Assembly (NCBI GenBank): GCA_963855995.1
Contig: OY979717.1
Span: 34,482,997 to 34,546,996 of the forward strand
DNA from: Muricea muricata
Taxonomy: Eukaryota > Cnidaria > Anthozoa > Malacalcyonacea > Plexauridae
Direction of reading: 5' to 3'
Length of the DNA stretch: 64,000 nt
Shown here: positions 1 through 9,005 of the stretch, piece after piece
Numbering within the stretch: position 1 is the stretch's first letter
How the letters are laid out: the number at the start of each line of letters is the position of its first letter
Notes under the pieces: generated by a model
What the model saw: the letters and a program-made list of their open reading frames with translations, nothing else
Told to the model about the DNA's origin: nothing
Databases searched by the model: none
Program-made: the position numbers and the translations under genes

Positions 1-280
1 GCCGGGTCGCAAATCAAGATTCCAACACCACCACTGTAAATCGTACCCACGCTCCAAAAACCTTTACATCGCTTTCGGCAGACCATTGCAAACACTCACG
101 CTTATTTAGAATTCTTGTGTCTTGTAGTAATGCAATGTCATACACATGTTTAGATAAGTAATCAAACATTAGGCGACGCCGCTTTGGATCACGCATACCA
201 TTAACGTTGAGGGAAATTACCGATAAGGAGTTATCACCGACCGAGGCTTTCGAGGTTTCTTCGACTGAACTAAGGTCCAC
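1..280 (-). pseudogene. LINE ORF2 start (endonuclease N-terminus), runs off the window edge
   Basis: Reading leftwards, this is the start of a non-LTR retrotransposon ORF2, an apurinic-type endonuclease that nicks target DNA. The translation contains SLNVNGMRDPKRRR and ALLQDTRI, which match the LNVNG...LQET opening of L1/Tx1 endonucleases. It overlaps the end of ORF1 by a few dozen bases, as is common in these elements. The same sequence occurs inverted and apparently unchanged at 2804-3083, where the ORF continues. The copy is cut by the window edge, so its full length is unknown. Family assignment is by recognition; position and identity with the other arm are seen directly. Confidence 0.85.
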
Positions 281-752
281 TCTGCCTTCTCACGATTCCG
301 CTTTAGTGGATCGGAATCTAGATCCATATCTCCTTTTTCCGTCATCAAGGCACCTTGGGAAGAACTAACCACACTGGTATCTAACAGCTCAGGTGAACTT
401 TGAGTATCTGGAGGAGGCTGGGACGTAGGAGGAACTCGGGACGTAGAGGGATCATGTGGCGGGGGATGGTCTTGAGACTCGGAAGTATCTTGAGAAATTG
501 ACTGTGGCTGTTCATTGTGTGACTCAGGCTGCGACCGTATTTCCTGTGAAGATTCGCCATTCCGATCAGTACCCATTACCACAGCTGTCTCACGAGGTAC
601 TTCCTGAGGAGGGCGCAAGTCAGGGCAGTTTGCCCGAACATGGCCAAACTTGCCACAGCGAAAACACTTAAAACATTGATCACGCGTGTGACCAGCAATG
701 CCACATTTAAAACATACCACGTCATTTGGACACTCGTTCGCACGATGACCTT

Positions 753-831
753 TATGACGAATTTCCACTGGAAATTCGGCTATACGCGGCTATATGACGA
801 ATTTCCACTGGAAATTCGGCTATACGCGATT
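753..831. repeat. 40-bp tandem duplication inside LINE ORF1
   Basis: A block beginning TATGACGAATTTCC and ending CTATACGCG occurs at 753 and again at 793, giving a 40-bp period with about 36 identical bases. Each unit holds a short palindrome (AATTTCCACTGGAAATT). Because 40 is not a multiple of 3, the duplication shifts the frame. Removing one unit joins the 752-982 and 217-768 minus-strand frames. Confidence 0.9.
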
Positions 832-1345
832 TCCGTGGTATATCGGATTTAATATCCATCATCTTTGCAATCCGAGTCCCAGTTTCGATCGTTGGGAAAC
901 CTTGTTCGGTCAGCATTTCACGCTCTATAGTTTCGACTGTGCCATATTGAGCAAGAGATTCAGCAACCACTTTATTAGGCACTTCACTTGGAACATACAG
1001 TATTCTGACATCTAAAATCGGACTTTCGATTGGTTGTACGTCAATTTCTACGTCTTTGATTGTAAAAGGCTGCGATCAAAATTCATCTTAGCCTCGTTGG
1101 TACGAAATGTGACACGGTAGCGATCATGTGGCATGGATTGCACAGCCTTGATTACCTTTACATCAACAACACGAATAACGGCTTCGATAACTTCCTTAAC
1201 CGACACAGTGTCTAACGCCTTAGTATGTAAGACAACCGTATTGGGACGACGAGTCCTCGGCTCATTTGATCGAACACGATGACTTCGTTGTTCTCCCACG
1301 CCGGAATCACGGGCAGCTGCGGCAAAATCCATCTCTGAAACCAAA

Positions 1346-1512
1346 CCAGGGGCACCAACACCAGGAACACCAACACCAGGAACACTAACACCAGGAACAC
1401 CAACACCAGGAGCTCCAACACCAGGAGCACCAGCACCAGGAACACCAACACCAACACCAACACCAGGAGCACCAGCACCAGGAACACCAACACCAGGAGC
1501 ACCAACACCAAC
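1346..1512. repeat. Coding minisatellite, (GGAGCACCAACACCA)-type units
   Basis: Tandem 12-18-bp units built from CCAGGAACACCAACA and CCAGGAGCACCAGCA. On the minus strand they encode an elastin-like [11 protein letters not shown] block in LINE ORF1. Units differ by single bases and all lengths are multiples of three, so the frame is kept. Confidence 0.9.
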
Positions 1513-1561
1513 TCGCTCGTCTGTCTGCTCCACTTCTTCTTGGGTATCCACCACGATAAGA

Positions 1562-2457
1562 TTAAAGATTTGCTTCTATTGCTTTTCTTCGTTTGTTCTT
1601 TCTCGCAGTTAGTCTTATGTTCTTTAAGACGTAATGAGAGATTTCGGCCAGTTTCACCAATATATACCAAACCACATTCACATGGAATGCGGTACACACC
1701 GGGTTTCTGAAATTCATTAACGGTATCCTTATGTGTGCAGAGAGCTCGAAACAATTTGTTTTCACTAGAATGGTATAACTGGATGCCAGCCTCTTTTAAA
1801 ATCCTTTCGATTTTATGTGAAGCTAAACCAATATACGGTAGACTAACAGAGGACTGATATTCAGTCTTTTCTCGTACCTGTTGTCGTGTTTTCATAGCAT
1901 TGTCTATGAATTTCTTAGGATAACCATTCATTTTTAAAACACTTCGCAAATGTTCAAGTTTTCCTTCAATGTTGTCCACCTCACAAATTGTTTTCGCTCG
2001 GTTAATAAGTGTCTTACACACTGAGTTCTTTATGCTAGGATGGTGAAATGAATTATAGTGCAGATACCTGTCCGTGTGTGTTGGTTTTCTGTACACCTTA
2101 TGTCCTAATGACCCATCTTCCTGAATTAACAGTACATCTAAGAAAGGTATAGTTTTATCTTCCTTCTGCATTTCTAATGTGAACTTAATAGAAGGATGTA
2201 AACCATTAATGTGTTCTAGAAATCGATGGAGATTTTCTAGACCATGTGCCCAGCTGCTTAATGTGTCATCAACGTATCTAAACCAGAATCCTGGTTTTAA
2301 CGTTGAGGTGGCTAAAGCTTTCTTCTCAAATTCTTCCATGAACAAATTGGCCATAACAGGTGACAATGGACTTCCCATTGGGGCACCATGTGTCTGTTTA
2401 TAGAATTTCTCCCTCCACTGAAAACATGTCGTAGTTAAACATAGTTTCAGCAGATCA
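1562..2457 (-). pseudogene. Penelope-like element: reverse transcriptase and GIY-YIG endonuclease (partial)
   Basis: PLE polyprotein fragment read leftwards. It starts within the RT with KQTHGAPMGSPLSPVMANLF, continues with FRYVDDTL (the catalytic YxDD box), FLDVLLIQEDG and VYRKPTHTDRYLHYNSFHHP, then a linker. It ends in a GIY-YIG nuclease (GVYRIPCECGLVYIGETGRN). Target-primed reverse transcription plus GIY-YIG cleavage is the known PLE mechanism. The N-terminal half is missing on the upstream side, and the C-terminal tail is interrupted at about 1562 by the LINE. The missing tail is recognisable at 4990-5214 on the other arm. The frame is open through this fragment, so the copy is fairly young. 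Confidence 0.88.
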
Positions 2458-2473
2458 TATATATATCATATAT

Positions 2474-2583
2474 ATATCAGTCCTCTGTTAGTCTACCGTA
2501 TATTGGTTCAGCTTCACACACAATCGAAAGGATTTTAAAAGAGGCTGGCATCCAGTTATACCATTCTAGTGAAAACAAATTGT
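2474..2583 (+). pseudogene. Inverted PLE fragment fused to LINE sequence
   Basis: Reverse-complement copy of 1751-1860 with three substitutions in 110 bases. It codes for part of the linker before the GIY-YIG domain. At 2583 it is joined directly to LINE ORF1, whereas in the left arm those two points are about 1.25 kb apart. Two bases (GT) are shared by both sides of the junction. TA-rich sequence (ATATATATCAT) precedes it. Confidence 0.85.
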
Positions 2584-4942
2584 CAATTTCTCAAGATACT
2601 TCCGAGTCTCAAGACCATCCCCCGCCACATGATCCCTCTACGTCCCGAGTTCCTCCTACGTCCCAGCCTCCTCCAGATACTCAAAGTTCACCTGAGCTGT
2701 TAGATACCAGTGTGGTTAGTTCTTCCCAAGGTGCCTTGATGACGGAAAAAGGAGATATGGATCTAGATTCCGATCCACTAAAGCGGAATCGTGAGAAGGC
2801 AGAGTGGACCTTAGTTCAGTCGAAGAAACCTCGAAAGCCTCGGTCGGTGATAACTCCTTATCGGTAATTTCCCTCAACGTTAATGGTATGCGTGATCCAA
2901 AGCGGCGTCGCCTAATGTTTGATTACTTATCTAAACATGTGTATGACATTGCATTACTACAAGACACAAGAATTCTAAATAAGCGTGAGTGTTTGCAATG
3001 GTCTGCCGAAAGCGATGTAAAGGTTTTTGGAGCGTGGGTACGATTTACAGTGGTGGTGTTGGAATCTTGATTTGCGACCCGGCGAAGTTTGAAGCCATAA
3101 AGTTTGATGTTGACTATGATGGCCGAGTGTGTGTTTGTGATTTGAAGTTTAATGGAGCACCTTTGCGGATCGTTAATGTCTATGTCCCTACAGTTGGTGC
3201 TGATCGCTTGGAGTTTTTGTCTAATCTGGATAGATATTTGCTAACCAGTCGCAAAATCATCATGGGTGGAGACTTCAATTTCGTCTTAGACGTAGCTATG
3301 GATCGGTTTGGTGGCAACCCTTCCCATGGAAGCATTGGTAGTCCGGAAATGAAGCGCTTACTATCAAGATATCACCTGGTGGACATTTGGCGTAAACAAC
3401 ACCCAAAACTGAAAACTTGTACGTGGTCCAACGCAGATCGTTCCATAATGTCTCGACTAGACAAATTTTATATATCTTCCGAATTGGCGGATGATCGGGC
3501 AGTCTCTGGAATCCACCCGTGCCATTTATCGGATCATGACTTGATTTCTCTTACCTTATTTGATACGGATCATGTCATTACATGGGGAGGGGGTGTTTGG
3601 AAACTCAATACGTCTCTACTTGGTCATGCGAAATTACGTGATGCAATCAAATCCTTTTGGGCGGACTGGTCTGAGTCAAAAGCACTTTTCCAGGATATTG
3701 GGGAGTGGTGGGACGAAGGCAAATCTGAAATGCGAAATATTATTATTGAGTATAGCCAATCTGTTAAGAAAAAATCCAATGAGCAGCGAGCTCACCTTAT
3801 GAATCAATTTCACCGTCTAAGTGGGAAATGCAATTTGTCCCCCGAGGAGTTGGCTCAATTACAACGAGTTCGTACAGAACTATGTGATCTTGATTGTAAA
3901 CGATTGGAGGGAGTTAGAATCCGAAGTCGTGTCCGTATTATCCGCAATCGAGAGAAGCCTTCTCGTTTCTTTTTTCGCCGAGAAAGATCCGGCGATGTGG
4001 AAATTCATTTGGTCCCATAAACCCGAGCTCGTAAGACGAGAAGTTTGTATTTCTGCCATCACGTCTGGTGGCTTAAATGTAATCGACATCGAAGTGCAGA
4101 GCAAGTGTCTGTTGATTCCGCGTGTATTCAAATTTCTTGAAGAAGCATCGGCCCCGTGGAAAGATTTGATGCGATACTACATTGGTCGATCTATTGGTGT
4201 CAACGATAACAGCAAACCCAATGCAGATACTCCATCTACTTTTTACAGCATTGTTCTTTGTGTCTTGAGGGAATTCGATGTTGATCTGACGTACGCACAG
4301 CCAGCTCGATTTTATTATTCTAAGGCAATTAGTAACAGAATTACTCCTGTTCGACCAGCCTGTCAAATCAAATGGGATCAGCACTTCCGAGGGTTAATTT
4401 GGAGTGATATTTGGAGCAGGATTCATTCGGGTTTGGAAGATCCAGTCCTACGTGACTTTTACTGGCGAACCGTACATCTCGTACTCAATGTTAATTCTTT
4501 GCTCAACAGCCGTAATCCCCGGATTCCTGCTACATGTTCGCGGTGTAAAAAGCGATGGGAAAATTTGTCGCATGCGCTCATTAATTGTTCCTTCGTTGCA
4601 GCACTATGGCGTTTTGTGCTTGACGTCTGTAACAGAATTGATCCGTCTATCACGACACTTTCCGAACGAGTGATTTTATTGGGTGAAACTGGATTGAATA
4701 CAACTAGTGACCTGACGAGGTATATTATTTCAGCTGCAAAATTCGCCGCCTGGAAGGTAAGGAACTCTCACCAGTTTAACACTGCTATGAAGACTCCGTG
4801 CTTGCAATACTTTAAGACATACGTATCGAACAGATTGAACTTAGAATTTTTTGATATGGACAGAACACAATTTCAAACTCTTTGGTGTGTGAATGGAGTC
4901 TTAGGGAGAGTTACCGGCAGTAAATTTGTGCGTTTATTGTAA
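2584..4942 (+). pseudogene. LINE copy: ORF1 tail, endonuclease and C-terminal zinc domain, RT deleted
   Basis: Right-arm copy of the LINE. 2584-2867 is the ORF1 tail. ORF2 starts in an overlapping frame near 2804 and encodes the endonuclease: SLNVNG, IIMGGDFNFVLD (catalytic D/N), SRLDKFYIS and LSDHDLISL. A frameshift lies around 2989-3070. About residue 380 the sequence runs EKPSRFFFRRE and jumps to DPAMWKFIW, removing the whole reverse transcriptase and shifting frame near 3985. The rest to 4942 is the C-terminal region with a zf-RVT-like CSRCKKRWENLSHALINC motif and the terminal stop. It cannot be autonomous. Related elements have ORF2 of roughly 1,200-1,300 residues (general knowledge). 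Confidence 0.85.
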
Positions 4943-4989
4943 ATAAGTATTTTTAATTGTACATATTGTGTTGCCCTAAAGGGCTTTTA
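4943..4989 (+). other. LINE 3' end with short hairpin
   Basis: Directly after the ORF2 stop lies a short 3' tail with the hairpin GCCCTAAAGGGC, then TTTTAAGAAAAA, before PLE coding sequence resumes. A compact stem-loop near the 3' end fits LINE template recognition. The exact LINE/PLE border is not certain and no clean target-site duplication could be fixed. Confidence 0.5.
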
Positions 4990-5214
4990 AGAAAAATCGA
5001 GAAAGCCGAGCTAGAAAAATCAGCAGTGGCTAAACACTCTTGGACATATGACCATCGCATGAAATGGAATGAAGCGTCCATTTTAGTGACTGAAAGTCAT
5101 AAGTTCTCTCGCAAAATGAGAGAGTCAATTGAAATTGAAAAACATAGTACGATAGATCAAGAGGGTAAGCCACTAGACAGTACGTGGCGCGCTCTCTTTA
5201 CTGTGGAAAATTAA
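4990..5214 (+). pseudogene. Penelope-like element C-terminal tail, after the LINE insertion
   Basis: Encodes AVAKHSWTYDHRMKWNEASI and KMRESIEIEKH...STWRALF, the conserved stretch after GIY-YIG in PLEs (AlaGluHis...GlyHis, then RESIEI/REAIEI). It is the piece missing from the PLE at 1562-2457, which shows that the LINE entered a PLE. It ends with a stop at 5212-5214 and is followed at once by the PLE 3' terminal repeat. Confidence 0.8.
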
Positions 5215-5470
5215 ATTTCTCTTTCTTCTTTGCGCACGCATGCTGGTTAATTAGAACCATTTCTCTACGTTAGAAATGACGTAGCTGATTTGACCGTTTA
5301 ATTAACTTTTAAATCACGCGAGCATACAATCACGACACTTTATGTATAAAAAGGGGCGTGTGAATTCAAATAGTCATATTATTATAGCACTGATGAAGAT
5401 CCGAGCTTACGGATCGAAAGCTCTGCAATAATAAATTTACGTGGTGTTTCCACAAAGCTTAATAAGTATA
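5190..5470 (+). repeat. Penelope-like element 3' terminal repeat (pLTR-like)
   Basis: About 280 bp, closely similar to 34441-34740 and, inverted, to 34221-34440. Landmarks in order are GTGGCGCGCTCTCTTTACTG, a pyrimidine-rich TTTCTCTTTCTTCTTTGCG, TTTGACCGTTTAATTA, CACGCGAGCATACAA, the hammerhead-like core, and the terminal hairpin GTGGTGTTTCCAC. Three copies in one window define the family end at the CCACAAA hairpin. Confidence 0.82.
5390..5419 (+). ncRNA. Hammerhead-ribozyme-like core in PLE end
   Basis: CTGATGA, then a perfect 6-bp stem II (GATCCG ... CGGATC) with a short loop, then GAAA: the invariant hammerhead core. The flanking GCA and TGC with TATTATTA/AATAATA can pair outside it. A cleavage triplet and a third helix were not identified with confidence, so activity is unproven. 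Hammerheads are known in PLE terminal repeats. Confidence 0.6.
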
Positions 5471-5474
5471 AAAT

Positions 5475-6255
5475 AAAAGTTACTGTAGAGCCCATCACCT
5501 TGCAGTTGATGTATCCTGCTCAGTATCCATTTTTTTTTTAGCAACTGAGCTTACTTAGGAGGAACAGGGTACAATGTTTCAGAAATAGCCATGAATTTTT
5601 TCATTCAAATGTCGTCTTCAGCCGACAAAGTCATAAAATGTGTTGTTACGTGTGTGACAAGTCTGCAATTTTTACTGTTAACATTAAGAAAAAATCTACT
5701 TAAAATATATATTTAAAAGTAGAGGAAAAATGTTTAAGAGGTAGCCTGTGTAAAAGCGGTTCACTGCAATTTTTTCTAAAAAGGCATTGGACGGTGACGG
5801 TAGCCGACAGTGGCTCAATTTCTTTTTCAAAATTCATCAAAACAATTTTTAGCGTCCACAGCGTCTAGACGCCGTGAACGTTCAATTTTATTTAGCTATA
5901 CTTTGTTAAACGAAACTTAAACGGCCGTACATAAAACATAAAGGCCTGTAATAAACTACAATTTTTTCTGAATTTTACATTTACTCAAACAAAAAATAAT
6001 AAAAGATGAGAAATACCTGGCAAATCCGTTCAAGAGCTTTCCTAAATCACGAAAAGAAACTCCTTACTAAATTGCTTTCGTCTGCCAAGTTATCGGATGT
6101 TAATAAGAAAAAGAAACCATAAAAACATTTCGCGCGTTTTACGTTTTTATTGAAATTCTAACCCACAACGGCGAACGTTTCAGCATTTTTACCTAATTAC
6201 CTAATTAAGCAAAATATAACGATACAACTTGCTTGAATTTTCATCATATCTGAAA
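5475..6255. other. Non-coding spacer, nothing recognised
   Basis: AT-rich sequence with no convincing ORF, RNA gene or long repeat seen. It separates the PLE end from the decayed esterase duplicate. Confidence 0.6.
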
Positions 6256-6478
6256 TATCTAAAGGTAGCACATGCAAAGCGGAAAATGATTATGCCGTGG
6301 TCGGTTATGACAGATTTCCAAATAAAAGATGCATTCAAATGTTTTTGCTTAAAGTTGGTTGTAAGAATGTTGAAAGATTGACAGAATGTCTACGGAATGT
6401 GAATTTACTTCAATATAGACTGGCTCTAGTGTTGACGGACAATTCTTTTCCAATTATCCGTCGAACGAAAACACAAAC
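6256..6478 (+). pseudogene. Remnant of a duplicated esterase, catalytic exon
   Basis: Matches the large exon of the esterase gene (about 32350-32600), including CATGCAAAGCGGAA, ATGATTATGCCGTGG and CTAGTGTTGACGG, with many substitutions and several internal deletions. The nucleophile-elbow part is absent and the frame is broken. It is overrun at its right end by a Harbinger-like MITE fragment. Together with 7003-7206 it shows that a second copy of the esterase once lay about 26 kb upstream in the same orientation. Confidence 0.85.
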
Positions 6479-6702
6479 GCCGTTATTTTTTTTGATGCCA
6501 CTTGCAAATGAAACATCTCAGGTCTTAAAACAGCAAACTTGAATGCTTTTCGTTTTAATTTCTTTGCTCTGTTCGAAATATTTTTGGTTTATATGAGTGC
6601 TTGTAAACAAGTTAAAAACTGTAACGGCGTAGTGTAAACGCACGTAAATTTTACCGGCATTATTTCGCTTTGGAGTTTGGAGCAGTGTAAACGTAGTTTA
6701 AC
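6462..6702 (+). mobile_element. Fragment of Harbinger-like MITE
   Basis: Right half of the element that is complete at 53614-54011. Shared stretches include AAATGAAACATCTCAGGTCT, TATTTTTGGTTTATATGAG, GGCGTAGTGTAAACGCA and the terminal AGTGTAAACGTAGT. The left half is missing. It replaces part of the esterase pseudo-exon. Confidence 0.85.
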
Positions 6703-7002
6703 ACTTCATAAATTTTTGCTGCGATGTGACAAAAATAATGCGCCCGAGACGTAATGGGAAAATTAGGTTGCATGGCAATTAAAATATGCAAAGAAATGAA
6801 TGCAGGGCGGGCAGGGTCATATTGTACGATTTGGTTATTGCCAAAAAAAGCGCTGTCACGTTTCAATACGCGTCCCATGATACATTCCCGTGCAGCACAC
6901 ATTCCATAATCGTAATGCGTAATCATATGTGCATTGTAGGGACCAAAGCGACTTGTAATATCTCTGCTACTCCAAGAACGACGAAAATTCGCAATTTCAA
7001 AA

Positions 7003-7206
7003 CTTTGTGTGACAAATTATTGCTTGTTTAACACAGAAATCTAAATTCAGGCACGCGAAAGAGTGTGGCTGACAACGTAGACAGTTTATCTATCAAATGA
7101 CCGTAAGAACGAAATTGCGCGAACAACATTGTGAATTCTTGAAGGATCCCAGTGGATTTCTCCAACAAGAGACGAGTGGTTCGACCATAAATGAGGCCTT
7201 GGTTTA
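7003..7206 (+). pseudogene. Remnant of a duplicated esterase, last exon with intron flank
   Basis: Matches 35470-35710: the acceptor region (TTATTGCTTG...CACAG) and the coding sequence from AAATCTAAATT through CTATCAAATGACCGTAAG to AAGAGACGAGTGGTTC. A stretch of about 60 bp in the middle is deleted. Because intron sequence before the acceptor is also conserved, the copy arose by genomic duplication, not retroposition. Confidence 0.85.
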
Positions 7207-7521
7207 ATGCAAAATCGATTTGGTTTATTATGACATTCGCTTGTGTTATTTTATGTTATTTTATGCTAGTTAATTCTACTATTAATCATTGTTCGAGCCT
7301 TCGAGGACAACGGTATAATTATTTTAACCTTCGCTTGTGATGTATTTGGAACTCACTGAGCAAACGCTGCAGATCGTGTAGACGAGACGCTCACATGGCA
7401 AAGACAACAAAATTAAATACTCCAAATGCGGAAAAGTATCTACTTCTAACAAATAAAGGAAAGCTTAAGTGGCGTGGTGAATTTAAATATTTACAAGCGT
7501 TTTTTGAGAAAAATCTTAATA
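7207..7521. other. Spacer, nothing recognised
   Basis: Short AT-rich stretch between the esterase remnant and the MITE/transposon nest; contains a local TGTTATTTTATGTTATTTTATG repetition. No coding or TIR signal seen. Confidence 0.5.
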
Positions 7522-7564
7522 TTAAAGGCAGTGTCATATTTCACGCATATGCTTCTGCGCATAA

Positions 7565-8265
7565 TTAGTCCGGTAGCAGATCCAAGAAAATAGAGGTTCC
7601 GTTCAACCCACGGGTCAGAAAAGGTTTGACACCTGATTTTGGTAGAGGAACAACCCCTGAACAACCCCCACCAGTTTTTAATGTTCAAATGTGGTATAGG
7701 TTCCGAATTAGGGGGTGTTTTTGTCACGCAATCCACAAATTAGCATGGAAGTGAGGTTTTTCGTTTAATTGTAATTATCTTTTCTTTTTTTGCTAAAAAA
7801 CTGTTCAAAAGGGAAAAATAAAGCAAAAAGCAATGGCTTACAGTCATACATGACTGTTGTGGTGGTAAAGTGCGTAAACATGACCAATCACGTGACCAAA
7901 TTTGGAACAAATTATGGAAAAATATGAAACCATCACGTTTTAAACATGAAAAATACCCATAATTTTTATTTCTCTTGCAACATATACCCTAAATAGGTTA
8001 ACAAACACTTCTTCATACAAATATAGCTCTTTTTAAACATACATGTTTGTAATAACATGGTTTTTAAGGGGGGATATGAGTTACATGAAAACGAGGCTAA
8101 GCAACTGGTTGGCTTTTTCTCCTGTAAATTTCACTAAACTGCGGCCAAAACAATACAGCAAGCTAATTTGTAATGTCATGATGTTGTACAAGTCCATGTG
8201 CAACACATTTGCATCGATCACGTGACAATCACGTGATGCCAGTTTAAATAATTGAAAGAACAAGT
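7565..8265. repeat. Left terminal inverted repeat of the XPG/CXC transposon
   Basis: About 700 bp, inverted relative to 14161-14873 with scattered substitutions and small gaps (by eye roughly 95% alike). Homology stops at ATTGAAAGAACAAGT. Short ORFs on either strand are mirrored in the other arm and are not genes. It contains several CACGTGA motifs. Confidence 0.9.
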
Positions 8266-9005
8266 AATAATAATAAATGATAAATTAATATAATGTCTGA
8301 AGTTAATAAAAATATATATCATAAAATAGAAATATCTAAAATAGAAGATATAATTTACATCAATTTGACCATTCATTTATTTACATCAAAATTATAACAA
8401 TACTATATTGCTGATCTATATTTAAATAGAGCCTATTTACAAAACTATATTAGAGTACATCCTTATTAAAGAAGGGAGTATTTGGTATTGCTGTCTTTTT
8501 GAGTCGTGAAAAGCATCCACCAATCATTATGAACAGTAAAAAACCAAAATACTACCAAAACACTGCCAAATTAAATGAAATCATGGAATTGAGGCTCGCG
8601 CTTGTTCAGATCGAGGCTGAAGAGTCCAACATGGCGGCTCCCATGCTCAAATCTTTGTCGTATCTATAAGTACCATTTTTGTGTGTTTCTGCAATGTTTG
8701 TTTATTGTTCTGTATATGCTAATAAGAAAGCAGCTAGTAAATGATTCTAGAATCCCATTTTTGTATTTCAAAAACGATTGAAAATGAATAAACATACAAA
8801 AAAGAAGTACTCTTTCATGCCTTAAGACGATGAACTTAATGACCGCATAATGTACAATTCTACTAATCTACAAGTTATTAATTTATTAATAGGTATGTAT
8901 TCTACCTGTGATTGATGTTTTTGCCGTGATGCCTGCACTGACGGTCCATCTATTAACATATATAGAACTGTTGGGTTATTTTTTTAACTATATTGCACAA
9001 CAGTG
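8266..9005. other. Transposon 5' leader before the nuclease gene
   Basis: AT-rich non-coding stretch between the left TIR and the ATG at 9006. Probably holds the element's promoter, but no specific site can be defended. Contains CCAACATGGCGGCTCCCATG at about 8627, a YY1-like CCATGGCGG-type motif by appearance only. Confidence 0.4.

Larger units (their letters stand above)
217..1554 (-). pseudogene. LINE ORF1 (gag-like, CCHC zinc knuckles), frameshifted
   Basis: This is ORF1 of a Tx1/L1-like LINE, an RNA-binding protein. In translation order there is a low-complexity GVGVPGAG repeat block (about 1346-1512), an RRM-like stretch (YRVTFRTNEAKMNF, then DVRILYVPSEVPNKVVAESL), and at least two zinc knuckles (CFKCGIAGHTRDQC, CFRCGKFGHVRANC), followed by a Ser/Pro/Gln-rich tail. 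It is split over three frames: one shift near 1070, and one at 753-831 caused by a 40-bp tandem duplication. No ATG is visible at the upstream end. The reading frame meets PLE sequence at about 1560, so the LINE copy is probably 5'-truncated inside the PLE. ORF2 follows with a short overlap. Confidence 0.8.
1..3083. repeat. Inverted repeat: LINE arms 1-500 and 2584-3083
   Basis: Positions pair with a constant sum of 3084. Position 1 pairs with 3083, so the left arm continues beyond the window edge. The stretches compared (the 88-residue ORF2 start, the ORF1 tail and several nucleotide checks) are identical. The PLE parts of the arms (1751-1860 and 2474-2583) pair with a different constant (4334), because the right arm lacks the intervening 1.25 kb. 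Confidence 0.92.

Noticed and set aside
4073-4384. Minus-strand ORFs opposite the LINE and the other transposon genes
   Set aside because: Shadow frames of clearly coding + strand sequence.
8081-8263. Mirrored 60-residue ORFs here and at 14151-14351
   Set aside because: Both lie in the long TIRs; similarity reflects arm identity and no family is recognised.
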